From NCBI GenBank assembly GCA_045534635.1, contig JAZSKB010000002.1, forward strand, positions 29,698 through 93,697: a stretch of 64,000 bases of DNA, written 5' to 3'. The stretch comes from UBA1205 sp045534635. GTDB lineage: Bacteria > Bacteroidota > Bacteroidia > Bacteroidales > WCHB1-69. The translations under genes were made by a program, and so were the position numbers. This document shows positions 52,729 to 61,926 of this stretch, one piece after another (within the stretch, counting starts at the first letter, position 1; each line of letters begins with the position of its first letter). Below the pieces are notes generated by a model. The model made no database searches. It was not told the DNA's origin and was given only the letters and a program-made list of their open reading frames with translations.

Positions 52729-53690
52729 TAAATCAAATTTTGTTGCCGATACAAAAAGAGATGCAACTATTTAATGAGTTGTACAATAGTTTATTATATC
52801 ATAATAATGAGTACATCAATAATTATTTACAGCATCTTAGTACTCAAAAAGGGAAACAAATTCGCCCAACATTAGTATTTTTATCGGCTGCAATAAATGG
52901 AAACATCTCCACTAAAACATATTCTATTGCTTTGGCTGTAGAATTACTTCATTTATCCTCATTGGTACATGATGATGTTGTAGATGAAGGTCTTATCCGA
53001 AGAAATAATCCTACAATAAATGCCAAATATGGAAATCAAGTTGCCGTATTAGTTGGCGATTTGTTATTATCGAAATGTATTCAAAAAGTTTTAGAAACAA
53101 ATGACTATCAATTACTTAATAAATTTACACAAATAGCAGAAGATATGACTATCGGAGAACTTTTGCAATTGAAATTCAAAGAAATAGGTTCTCTGATAGA
53201 AAAGGATTATTTTTCTATTATAAAAAATAAAACAGCCGCTTTATTTAAACTTTGTTTTTCCGAAGGAGCGAAATCGGGTAACGCCAATTTAAAAGAAATC
53301 AAATCATGGGAAGATTTAGGATTAAATTTTGGTTTACTCTTTCAAATGTGTGACGATTTGGCAGATTTTTGCACTAAAAATCCTACCAAAGATGCTTTTA
53401 AAGATATTAAGGAACATAAAATTACTTTTCCCATAATAGCAACACTCCAATCTTCTAATATAGAAGAACAAAAAAGTTTGCTTGATTTGTTTGCTCATCA
53501 TCAAGGGACAGCAAAAGAAATCAACACTATTATTGAATATGTAAAACAAAAAAATGGCATACTTCGTTCAATGGAAATGATAAATGATTTGAAAAACAAT
53601 ATTTATCAATTTTTATATACATTTCCTCCATCTGTATATCGTACAGCAATGTTGGAAATTGTCGAACGAACAATAAAGTCAATAAATTAA
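52725..53690 (+). CDS. Polyprenyl (trans-isoprenyl) diphosphate synthase
   Basis: 321 residues from the ATG (a TTG extension of 10 codons is inside the previous gene). The two aspartate-rich motifs are LVHDDVVDEGLIRR (DDxxD) and QMCDDLADF (DDxxD), with GKQIRPTLVFLSA and a helical all-alpha fold. It makes long-chain prenyl diphosphate for quinone or undecaprenyl pools; chain length cannot be fixed by eye. Confidence 0.94.
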   Translation: MINQILLPIQKEMQLFNELYNSLLYHNNEYINNYLQHLSTQKGKQIRPTLVFLSAAINGNISTKTYSIALAVELLHLSSLVHDDVVDEGLIRRNNPTINAKYGNQVAVLVGDLLLSKCIQKVLETNDYQLLNKFTQIAEDMTIGELLQLKFKEIGSLIEKDYFSIIKNKTAALFKLCFSEGAKSGNANLKEIKSWEDLGLNFGLLFQMCDDLADFCTKNPTKDAFKDIKEHKITFPIIATLQSSNIEEQKSLLDLFAHHQGTAKEINTIIEYVKQKNGILRSMEMINDLKNNIYQFLYTFPPSVYRTAMLEIVERTIKSIN

Positions 53691-53691
53691 T

Positions 53692-54768
53692 ATGGGACAT
53701 TTTATTTTCAAACGAATCGGTTATGGCTTTTTGGTAATGTTGGGCATTACCACTATCATATTTTTATTATTTGCCATACTTCCCGGAGATAGTGCCGTAA
53801 TGACAATGGGACAACGCACAGACATTGCCAGCGAAGAAGCCGTTAGAAAAGAAATGGGCTTAGACCAACCTTTGCATATCCGATATTTTTCTTATCTCAA
53901 CGATATATTACCGCTTTCGATTCATAGTACGCAAACAGAAAGTCCATTTTATTTTTCAGAAGAAAAATATCATGGGAAAATATTGTTTTCTTGTGGAGAA
54001 AATACCGTTTTTGTTTCCAAAATACCTTATTTAGGTCGCTCCTATCAAAGCAAACGCCTTGTATTGGAAATGCTCAACGAAGCATTTCCAAAAACAGCAC
54101 TTTTAGCAGTAATTGCAATATTTTTAGCCATCATTGTTGGAATTATTTTAGGTATTTTTTGTGCTATTTGCAAAGACACTTGGTTTGACAAAACTATCCT
54201 TGTCGGTTCTGTTATGGGAATGGCATTACCTTCATTTTTTGCGGCTATATTATTTGCCTGGATTTTCGCATTTTTACTTGCGGATTTTACAGGATTGAAT
54301 ATGTTTGGTAGTTTATATTCTGTAAGCGATTTTGGAGAAGGTGAATTTTTAGATTTAAAAAATCTGATACTACCCGCTATTACATTAGGAATCAGACCAT
54401 TAGCAACAGTTACCGAATTGATGAGAAATTCTGTTTTAGAAGTGCTTTCTCAAGATTACATTCGTACCGCAAAAGCCAAAGGACTCAATTTTTTACATAT
54501 TATAAATTTTCATGTTGTCAAAAACGCATTAAATCCTGTTGTTACCGCAATTTCTGGCTGGTTAGCGGGCATGATGGCAGGTGCTGTTTTTGTAGAATAT
54601 GTATTTGATTATAAGGGTGTTGGAGTAATGATTGTCAATGGTTTAGAAAAATATGATTTTCCTGTTGTAATGGGAAGTTTATTGTATATTTCTATTATTC
54701 TTGTGATAATCAACATTATAGTTGATATTATTTATGGACTTTTAGACCCACGAGTAAAAGTGGGATAA
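53692..54768 (+). CDS. Peptide/nickel-type ABC transporter permease (OppB/DppB-like), stand-alone
   Basis: 358 residues. The N-terminal helix FKRIGYGFLVMLGITTIIFLLFAILPGD, a periplasmic loop (about 60-125), then five helices with the EAA-type cytoplasmic loop ELMRNSVLEVLSQDYIRTAKAKGL. It belongs to the dipeptide/oligopeptide permease family. The partner permease, ATPases and binding protein are not adjacent: it follows the polyprenyl synthase and faces a TPR gene. Confidence 0.9.
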   Translation: MGHFIFKRIGYGFLVMLGITTIIFLLFAILPGDSAVMTMGQRTDIASEEAVRKEMGLDQPLHIRYFSYLNDILPLSIHSTQTESPFYFSEEKYHGKILFSCGENTVFVSKIPYLGRSYQSKRLVLEMLNEAFPKTALLAVIAIFLAIIVGIILGIFCAICKDTWFDKTILVGSVMGMALPSFFAAILFAWIFAFLLADFTGLNMFGSLYSVSDFGEGEFLDLKNLILPAITLGIRPLATVTELMRNSVLEVLSQDYIRTAKAKGLNFLHIINFHVVKNALNPVVTAISGWLAGMMAGAVFVEYVFDYKGVGVMIVNGLEKYDFPVVMGSLLYISIILVIINIIVDIIYGLLDPRVKVG

Positions 54769-56610
54769 TTAAAATGGCTTCAACATATCACCACGCAAAG
54801 TTCTAATCCGTTTGCGTGCTTCCACTGTATAAATACTATCAGAATGATACAATAGTAATTGTTCATAAATTTCTATTGCTAAAAGATTATTTTTCAAATA
54901 ATAATCTTGCAATTGTGCTCTTTCGTATAAAGCATCATCTGTAAGCAATTCTGATGGAAAATTCAATATTAAAACAGACAATAAACTATCACACAAGTGA
55001 TAATTTCCTTGATTTTTGGCAATTTGTGCCCGCAAAAAAAGAACATCATCTTTCAAAGAAAAAGAATAACTTCCTTCGATGCTATCAAGCAACAATTGTG
55101 CTTTTTCAAAACGATTATTTTCCACAAAAAATGTTGCCCAAGCATATTGTGCAAGAGGAATATTTAAACTATCCTCTGCATCATAATTATCTCTAATAAG
55201 TAACGACAAATACATCGCATCATTGGCAATAAGTTTTGTTGTCGCTGCCCTTAAAACATCTAATTGAGCAGTTGCCCACTCAAATTCTCCTATCATCATT
55301 GATATTTTTGCATTATTGAATTTTGCCAAATGTCCCAATGTATCATTTGGTAAATCTTTTTCTACCTGAGAATTAAGCAAAACAGCTTCCCAAACATCAT
55401 TGTTCAAAACCTGCAATTGGGCTAAATCTATTTTTGCTATTGCTCGTTTTTGAGTATTCAAAGTTGATATTTTAAGCAAATCTTCCAACATTTTTATTGC
55501 TTCTTGTTCTTCGTTTAAATACGTTGCTTTAAAACGAATCCATTTTTGATAAAGAGAAAAATTATTATCTGAAAAGCTATTATTTTCAAAATATTTCTTC
55601 AAATCATTATCTAATAGTTTTGCGTTAGTATTATCTATCGTTTGTTGTTGATAGAGTTGTAAAAGACGCACCTCAAACAAGGCAATAGTTGCCTCTTGAG
55701 TATATGGCGTTGCTTTTCCCAAATTTATCAAATATTGAAATCCATCTATCGCTGTAATATAATCTTTGTTTTGCAATGCCAAATTAGCTACATTAAACAC
55801 AGGAGTTCCCAACAATGTATAGCGTTTATCTAGTGCTTTCGATTGCTTCATTGCCATAGAAAAATCTTTTTCTTGTGTTGAATACCATATCATCAACTCA
55901 TTATAATCTTTATTATCAGGATATTTGTTAAGAACTTTTAACAACTGTGTACGAAGAATATTTCTTTTTTGTCCATCTTCATCGTTGAGCCACCACAACA
56001 ACAAAGCCGATTCTACATCAGAAAGATTATTAGGATATTGCAACAATTGTAAATACTCTTGTGCTGCTTTTTCGTATTGATTGCTTGACTCATACAAAGA
56101 TGCCAATTCCATTGCATACATTTGAGGTAATTGCGACAATGTTCTTCCATGAAGATAGGTTGCAATTGCACTCGAAATTAAACTTTTTGACATAAACGAT
56201 TTTGCCAAATCATTTATCAATGTCGAATTTGAAGTGATTGAAGCAATTATTGCATCGTAATGTTTTTTTGATTTTGATTTTTCTCCCTGAATTTCAAAAA
56301 GATAACCATAATCTACTTGATACTGAAAAATATTTGGTTTTAACTTTATTTGTTTTCGCACCAATTTTTCTGCCGATTTATATTGTTGCATTGCAATTAA
56401 ACATTGCAAATAGTAGGAATAATAAAAATCGTTAGGATTTTTATCGTACAATTCTGAAAAAATCATCTCTGCTTTTTCATAAGATTGCTCTTGAAAAAAT
56501 TGCAAAGCCATTTGTTCTTGCGAATTTGATTGTGCAAAAAGAGTTGTATTTACATTGATTAAAGACAAACTACAATACACAAAAAAAACTTTGATATATA
56601 TGTATTTCAT
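54769..56610 (-). CDS. Secreted tetratricopeptide-repeat protein
   Basis: 613 residues from the ATG; the frame extends a further 25 codons, but upstream sequence is a poor match and a -7 box sits there. Signal peptide VFFVYCSLSLINVNTTLFAQ, then about a dozen TPR-like helical pairs (ALQFFQEQSYEKAEMIFSEL, QYKSAEKLVRKQIKLKPN, ATFFVENNRFEKAQLLLDSI), ending GDMLKPF. It is probably periplasmic and a scaffold for protein contact. Bacteroidota carry many such proteins; no partner is evident. Confidence 0.85.
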   Translation of the reverse strand: MKYIYIKVFFVYCSLSLINVNTTLFAQSNSQEQMALQFFQEQSYEKAEMIFSELYDKNPNDFYYSYYLQCLIAMQQYKSAEKLVRKQIKLKPNIFQYQVDYGYLFEIQGEKSKSKKHYDAIIASITSNSTLINDLAKSFMSKSLISSAIATYLHGRTLSQLPQMYAMELASLYESSNQYEKAAQEYLQLLQYPNNLSDVESALLLWWLNDEDGQKRNILRTQLLKVLNKYPDNKDYNELMIWYSTQEKDFSMAMKQSKALDKRYTLLGTPVFNVANLALQNKDYITAIDGFQYLINLGKATPYTQEATIALFEVRLLQLYQQQTIDNTNAKLLDNDLKKYFENNSFSDNNFSLYQKWIRFKATYLNEEQEAIKMLEDLLKISTLNTQKRAIAKIDLAQLQVLNNDVWEAVLLNSQVEKDLPNDTLGHLAKFNNAKISMMIGEFEWATAQLDVLRAATTKLIANDAMYLSLLIRDNYDAEDSLNIPLAQYAWATFFVENNRFEKAQLLLDSIEGSYSFSLKDDVLFLRAQIAKNQGNYHLCDSLLSVLILNFPSELLTDDALYERAQLQDYYLKNNLLAIEIYEQLLLYHSDSIYTVEARKRIRTLRGDMLKPF

Positions 56611-56650
56611 TTTTTTACCATTCAAAATTATTATGATTAAAATCAATTTG

Positions 56651-56658
56651 CAAAAGTA
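56651..56658 (-). promoter_or_regulatory. -7 box for the TPR gene
   Basis: TACTTTTG on the minus strand, 41 bases before the chosen ATG and inside the extended open frame, which supports the shorter start. Confidence 0.5.
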
Positions 56659-56763
56659 ACATTTTTTTCTATTCGGAAAAAACAAATCTGCAATTATAAA
56701 AAAATATTATTCACTTTTTTGCAAAATCTACTTTTTTATATAAAAATGAATCATTAAAAGTTG

Positions 56764-56771
56764 TATCTTTG
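56764..56771 (+). promoter_or_regulatory. -7 box for the transglutaminase-like gene
   Basis: TATCTTTG, 18 bases before the ATG. Confidence 0.55.
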
Positions 56772-56789
56772 CAACTTTAAATCATTTTA

Positions 56790-57710
56790 ATGAAGAAAAA
56801 AAAAGAAAAAAATCGATATAACAAAGTTGTAATAATATTACAAATACTATTTGCAGCCATTTCCTCTGCAATTGGAGCATCATTTTTTACCCAATTCTTG
56901 CCTCCCGTTTTTGTTGGAAAATACCAAATAGAGTTTCTTTTATTGTTTATATTCTTTCTTATTGGTTTAATATATCTAACATTTCGATATAAAAACTACT
57001 ATTACACAATTATTATTGCATTTGGAATCATTATCAGTACATTATTAATAGGAAGTATTGGTTGGAGTCCAAAAGCGGTTTGGAGCAACGCTTACAATAG
57101 TATAAATCTTCTTTTGGGCAAAAATGCCAAAATGTATCAGGTAGAAATTTTACCAGCACAAAAAGCCATTGCACCTCATATTACACTTCAACAACGTATC
57201 CAACGAAAAGTTGATTACAAAAATACAATAGTAAGAGATTTTGCTGTAAAACATTCTTTGGACTATTTTGACGAATATTATTCAAAATACAGACAAATTT
57301 GTCGTCAATTTTCATTGATAAAATACATTAAAGACAATTATAAATATGTCAACGACCCTTCTGGTTTTGATTATTTTGCTTCGCCAATAGAAAGTATCAA
57401 TCTCATGGCAGGCGATTGCGATGATTATAGCATTTTAATGGCATCTTCACTCGAAGCCGTTGGTGTTGACGTTAGAATTATATGGGCACCAAAACACGTT
57501 TATCCCGAAATGAATTGTGGTAACAAAAATAATTTTGACAAATATGTTAACGCAATATACACTTGTTTTCCAGACGAAATAAAAAACAAACAAATATATT
57601 ATCGTTTAGACAAAAACAATAATTATTGGTTAAATCTTGATTATACAGACACCTATCCGGGGTCTCCATATCATTCTAAAGAAGTTTTATCAATTATTTA
57701 CATTAAGTAA
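56790..57710 (+). CDS. Membrane-anchored transglutaminase-like protein
   Basis: 306 residues. Three N-terminal helices (about 12-100), then a transglutaminase/protease-like domain: FDYFASPIESINLMAGDCDDYSILMASSLEAVG has the catalytic Cys, IIWAPKHVYPEM the His, and YWLNLDYTDTYPG a likely Asp. It could be a peptidase or cross-linking enzyme outside the cell; the substrate is unknown. Confidence 0.85.
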   Translation: MKKKKEKNRYNKVVIILQILFAAISSAIGASFFTQFLPPVFVGKYQIEFLLLFIFFLIGLIYLTFRYKNYYYTIIIAFGIIISTLLIGSIGWSPKAVWSNAYNSINLLLGKNAKMYQVEILPAQKAIAPHITLQQRIQRKVDYKNTIVRDFAVKHSLDYFDEYYSKYRQICRQFSLIKYIKDNYKYVNDPSGFDYFASPIESINLMAGDCDDYSILMASSLEAVGVDVRIIWAPKHVYPEMNCGNKNNFDKYVNAIYTCFPDEIKNKQIYYRLDKNNNYWLNLDYTDTYPGSPYHSKEVLSIIYIK

Positions 57711-57732
57711 ATAATAATATGAGTATTTTTAG

Positions 57733-57740
57733 TATCTTTG
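57733..57740 (+). promoter_or_regulatory. -7 box for the UXS/glycosyltransferase run
   Basis: TATCTTTG, 19 bases before the ATG of the decarboxylase. Confidence 0.55.
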
Positions 57741-57759
57741 CACATATTTTTTACAAATA

Positions 57760-58704
57760 ATGATGAAAAGAATATTAGTTACTGGTGGTGCTGGTTTTAT
57801 CGGTAGCCACCTATGCAAACGATTATTAAACGAAGGCAACGAAGTTGTTTGTCTTGATAATTATTTTACAGGGACAAAACGCAATATCATTGATTTGATG
57901 CAAAATCCTTACTTTGAAATGGTTCGTCACGATGTTTGCACACCATTTTTTGCAGAAATTGATGAAATTTATAATTTAGCATGTCCTGCAAGCCCTATAC
58001 ATTACCAATACAATGGTATTAAAACTGTAAAAACTTCGGTAATGGGAGCCTTAAATATGCTTGGTCTTGCCAAACGTGTGAATGCTAAAATATTACAAGC
58101 CTCTACCAGCGAAGTTTATGGAGACCCTATCGTACACCCTCAAGTAGAATCTTATTGGGGAAATGTCAATCCTATTGGTGAACGCTCTTGTTACGATGAA
58201 GGGAAACGTTGTGCCGAAACATTGTTTGTTAACTATCATAAACAAAATAACGTTAAAATTAAAATCATACGTATTTTCAATACTTATGGTCCTAATATGC
58301 ACCCTTGCGACGGAAGAGTTGTTAGTAATTTTATTGTTCAAGCATTGCAAAACAAAGATATTACAGTTGCCGGTGATGGTTCTCAAACTCGTAGTTTCCA
58401 ATATATTGACGACCTTATTGAAGGTATGATACGAATGATGAATACCCCTGATAATATTACAGGTCCTATCAATTTAGGTAATCCCGGTGAATTTACAATT
58501 TTAGAATTGGCAGAAAAAGTAATTGAATTAACAAATTCAAAATCGAAGATTAAATTCATTGCATTACCTTCTGATGACCCAATGCAAAGAAAACCAGATA
58601 TTTCTTTGGCAAAAAATACCCTTAACAATTGGCAACCTCAAATTCAATTAGAGGAAGGTCTTTTAAAAACCATAGATTATTTTAAAACTATTTTAGAAAT
58701 CTAA
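57760..58704 (+). CDS. UDP-glucuronate decarboxylase (UDP-xylose synthase), SDR family
   Basis: 314 residues. The NAD-binding TGGAGFIGSHL, the LACPASPIHYQYN block, STSEVYGDP, the catalytic Tyr-x3-Lys as YDEGKR, and GPNMHPCDGRVVSNFI identify the UXS type. It makes UDP-xylose from UDP-glucuronate, supplying xylose to the two glycosyltransferases downstream. Starts with two ATGs. Confidence 0.92.
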   Translation: MMKRILVTGGAGFIGSHLCKRLLNEGNEVVCLDNYFTGTKRNIIDLMQNPYFEMVRHDVCTPFFAEIDEIYNLACPASPIHYQYNGIKTVKTSVMGALNMLGLAKRVNAKILQASTSEVYGDPIVHPQVESYWGNVNPIGERSCYDEGKRCAETLFVNYHKQNNVKIKIIRIFNTYGPNMHPCDGRVVSNFIVQALQNKDITVAGDGSQTRSFQYIDDLIEGMIRMMNTPDNITGPINLGNPGEFTILELAEKVIELTNSKSKIKFIALPSDDPMQRKPDISLAKNTLNNWQPQIQLEEGLLKTIDYFKTILEI

Positions 58705-58717
58705 TAACCCTATTTTT

Positions 58718-59644
58718 ATGCAATTTGACATTCCTATTTTATTCGTTATTTTTAATCGTTTTGACACTGCAAAACAAGTATTTGAAAGGATAAAAGAAGT
58801 TCAACCAAGCAAATTATACATTGCTGCTGATGGACCTCGTGAAAATAAAGTTGGAGAATCTGAAAAATGCCAACAAGTACGAGATTTAGTAAAATTAATA
58901 GATTGGAATTGCGAAGTAAAAACTCTTTTCCGTGATAAAAATTTAGGCTGTGCAAAAGCAGTTAGTGGTGCTATTTCTTGGCTTTTTGAAAATGAAGAAA
59001 TGGGTATCATTTTAGAAGATGATTGTCTTCCTCACCTTGATTTTTTTCCTTATTGCAAAGAGTTATTGGAAAAATACAAAGATGATACACGTATTGGGAT
59101 TATCTCTGGTAACAATTTTCAAAATGGTCAACAAAGAGGCAACGGATCTTATTATTTTTCTGCATACACTCATATTTGGGGCTGGGCAACTTGGAAAAGG
59201 ACATGGCAAAATTACGACCTTTTTCTTAAAGATTATTCGTGTAAAGAATTTATGCAAAATATTAAACCATATTTTCTCTCTTGGAATGAAAGACAAGTAT
59301 GGAAAGACCGATTTTTAATTATGAAAAAACAAGGTAACAATACTTGGGATTACCAACTTTGCTTTCATATTTGGAGAAAACACGGATTGAACATTATACC
59401 CAACGTTAATTTAATTTCAAATATCGGATTTGGAGCAGATTCTACTCATACCAGCAATACCAATAATCCATACGCCAATATGAAAGTTCACCATATTTTG
59501 CCATTGATTCATAATCAAGAAATTGTTCAAAACAAACTTGCCGATGAATATTCTCGTAAACAAGACAATTATAAAAGTATTGTTAAATTGATATGGAGAG
59601 CTTTTCGCCGTACATTTTTAGTAAAACCTACTTTTCATGAATAA
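58718..59644 (+). CDS. Glycosyltransferase, GT-A fold
   Basis: 308 residues. IPILFVIFNRFDTAKQVFERI, LYIAADGPRENK and ILEDDCLPHLDFFPY (acidic DxD-type site), with WGWATWKRTW later on; these fit a family of bacterial nucleotide-diphospho-sugar transferases of unknown specificity. It begins 13 bp after the decarboxylase. Confidence 0.8.
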   Translation: MQFDIPILFVIFNRFDTAKQVFERIKEVQPSKLYIAADGPRENKVGESEKCQQVRDLVKLIDWNCEVKTLFRDKNLGCAKAVSGAISWLFENEEMGIILEDDCLPHLDFFPYCKELLEKYKDDTRIGIISGNNFQNGQQRGNGSYYFSAYTHIWGWATWKRTWQNYDLFLKDYSCKEFMQNIKPYFLSWNERQVWKDRFLIMKKQGNNTWDYQLCFHIWRKHGLNIIPNVNLISNIGFGADSTHTSNTNNPYANMKVHHILPLIHNQEIVQNKLADEYSRKQDNYKSIVKLIWRAFRRTFLVKPTFHE

Positions 59645-59659
59645 TTTATTGACAAAATT

Positions 59660-60526
59660 ATGAATACAGCAAATATTGGTCGTTTATTTTTAAAAGAACA
59701 ATCCATTATTGTTTGTGGTATCATTCGTAATGGAGAAATTGGACTTAAAAAAAATATCCCTATAATTGATAACCTTTGCGATTTAGCAAAAGATTATCAT
59801 GTTGTAATATTTGAAAATGATAGCATTGATAACACTAAAAAAATATTACACGAATGGGCGAAAAATCGTTCTAATGTACATGTTTGTACCGAAGATTTTC
59901 ATACACAAACTATCCCATCTCAAAAAAATGTGAACGTCAATAGATTTTATTCACATTTTAGAATATCAAAAATGGCAAATTATCGCAATAAATATTTAGA
60001 TTTTATAACAGAAAACCAATTAGTTGCAAATTATGTATTGGTGGTAGATTTAGATGTTCAACGAATTGATTTAGATGGCATATTAGATTCGTTTGCTCAG
60101 CACGAACAATGGGACGTTGTGGCGTCAAACGGATATATATATTCCCCTTCCTCTTTTTTTCGTAAACGATACAACGATACATACGCCTTGGTAGAACTTG
60201 GGAAAGAAAACGTTCCCCAAACTGAAACAAGTATCTCCGACAATCAATATAAATGGGCTTTTCTAAAACCCAATATGCCTCTTATTGCTGTTTATTCTGC
60301 ATTTGGAGGAATGGCTATATATAAATATGAAGCACTTCAACAATGTCGTTATAAAATTTTACCCAACAACGATAATCGAGTTGAAGTTCGTTGTGAACAT
60401 TTTGCTTTATGCGAACAAATGCACAAAAATGGATTCAACAAAATTTTTATCAACCCCAACATGACTATACGATACAAACCCTACTTATACGATAGATTAT
60501 ATAAAATTATTCACAAAAAAAGATAA
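59660..60526 (+). CDS. Glycosyltransferase, CAP59/GT69-like
   Basis: 288 residues. IVCGIIRNGEIGLKKNIPII, VVIFENDSIDNTKKIL (typical of the CAP59-like family: ENDS-x-D-x-T), YVLVVDLDVQRID (DxD) and FGGMAIYKYEAL. The closest family I can name is the GT69-like alpha-mannosyltransferases found in fungi and some bacteria; the assignment is by motif. It may build part of a surface glycan with the upstream genes. Confidence 0.7.
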   Translation: MNTANIGRLFLKEQSIIVCGIIRNGEIGLKKNIPIIDNLCDLAKDYHVVIFENDSIDNTKKILHEWAKNRSNVHVCTEDFHTQTIPSQKNVNVNRFYSHFRISKMANYRNKYLDFITENQLVANYVLVVDLDVQRIDLDGILDSFAQHEQWDVVASNGYIYSPSSFFRKRYNDTYALVELGKENVPQTETSISDNQYKWAFLKPNMPLIAVYSAFGGMAIYKYEALQQCRYKILPNNDNRVEVRCEHFALCEQMHKNGFNKIFINPNMTIRYKPYLYDRLYKIIHKKR

Positions 60527-60560
60527 GAGACAAAAAACTAAAATTGTCAAACAATTCATT

Positions 60561-61841
60561 ATGAACGAATTAGAACAAGATAAAGTTATACAACTCATCA
60601 AAAAAGAAGTACTTCCTGCAATAGGTTGTACCGAACCAATAGCCGTTGCTTTAGCAGTAGCAAAAGCCAAAGAAATTTTAGGTTGTACTCCCAAACAAAT
60701 TGATGTTTATCTTAGTGCCAATATTATAAAAAACGCAATGGGCGTTGGTATTCCAAATACGAATATGGTAGGGTTACCTATCGCTATCGCAATGGGAGCC
60801 TTAGACGGAAAATCTGAATATCTCCTCGAAGTGCTTAAAGATTGCAATCAAAATACAATAGAAAAAGGTAAAGAATTAATTGCTCAAAAATGTATCAATA
60901 TTTTTCAAAAAAAAGATATTGATATAAAATTGTATATTGAAGTTATTTGTAGCAATGGCAAAGATTGTTCTAAAGCGATTATTGCACACGACCACACCAA
61001 TTTTATCCATATTGCAAAAAATGAACAAATTCTGTTTGACAAAAAACAAAATAAAATAAAAAACGAAACCGAAAATAAAATCAATTTATCTATACAAAAA
61101 ATATATGATTTTGCCACTCAAACACCATTGTCAAAAATAGAATTTATTTTAGAGGCTGCAAAATTAAATATGGCAACAGCAGAGCATGCTTTTAAAGAAA
61201 ATTATGGTTTAAATACTGGAAAAATCCTGAAAAACAAATCAAAACATCTCATGGGAGAAACGCTTTATACAAAGATGCTTTATTATACTTCTTCCGCATG
61301 CGATGCTCGTATGGGTGGTGCAAATATTCCTGTAATGAGCAATTCTGGTAGTGGAAATCAAGGTATTACCGCCACAAATCCTATTGTAGTTTATGCTCAA
61401 GAAAATCATTGTAGTCAAGAACAACTCGTTAGAGCATTGATATTAAGCCATTTAACTGTTATCTACATCAAACAACATTTAGGTAAATTGTCGGCATTGT
61501 GTGGTTGTGTTGTTGCAGCTACTGGCTCAAGTTGCGGTATTACCTATTTAATGGGTGGTGATTTTGAACAAATATGTGCAACTATCAAAAATATGATTGC
61601 CAATATCTCTGGAATGATTTGCGACGGAGCAAAACCCGGTTGTTCTTTAAAAATTGCTACCGGCATATCTACTGCAATACTATCGGCATTACTTGCTATA
61701 AACAACGAATGTGTAAGCAATATTGAAGGTATTATTGACAACGATGTTGACCAAACAATTAAAAATTTAGCTTATATTGGCACTATTGGTATGAATGAAA
61801 CCGACAAATGTGTTTTAGAAATTATGACTAATAAATGTTAA
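60561..61841 (+). CDS. L-cysteine desulfidase-like protein (CyuA/YhaM, UPF0597)
   Basis: 426 residues. LPAIGCTEPIAVALA at the N-terminus, MGVGIPNTNMVGLPIA, ACDARMGGANIPVMSNSGSGNQGI, and ATGSSCGITYLMGG with further Cys in MICDGAKPGCSLK; these cysteines likely hold a [4Fe-4S] cluster as in the serine dehydratase alpha-type fold. CyuA converts cysteine to pyruvate, H2S and ammonia in anaerobes. It precedes a PLP lyase for sulfur amino acids by 85 bp. Confidence 0.9.
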   Translation: MNELEQDKVIQLIKKEVLPAIGCTEPIAVALAVAKAKEILGCTPKQIDVYLSANIIKNAMGVGIPNTNMVGLPIAIAMGALDGKSEYLLEVLKDCNQNTIEKGKELIAQKCINIFQKKDIDIKLYIEVICSNGKDCSKAIIAHDHTNFIHIAKNEQILFDKKQNKIKNETENKINLSIQKIYDFATQTPLSKIEFILEAAKLNMATAEHAFKENYGLNTGKILKNKSKHLMGETLYTKMLYYTSSACDARMGGANIPVMSNSGSGNQGITATNPIVVYAQENHCSQEQLVRALILSHLTVIYIKQHLGKLSALCGCVVAATGSSCGITYLMGGDFEQICATIKNMIANISGMICDGAKPGCSLKIATGISTAILSALLAINNECVSNIEGIIDNDVDQTIKNLAYIGTIGMNETDKCVLEIMTNKC

Positions 61842-61926
61842 AAAAAACAATATTTCTAAAAAAAATACGTTTATATAAATATTTTTTGAAATTTTAATAA
61901 TTTGTAAATTTAACAATAAATAAAAT

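Noticed and set aside
56611..56685. 25-codon extension of the TPR protein
   Set aside because: Contains the -7 box and lacks a signal peptide at the very start; the inner ATG directly precedes a good signal peptide.
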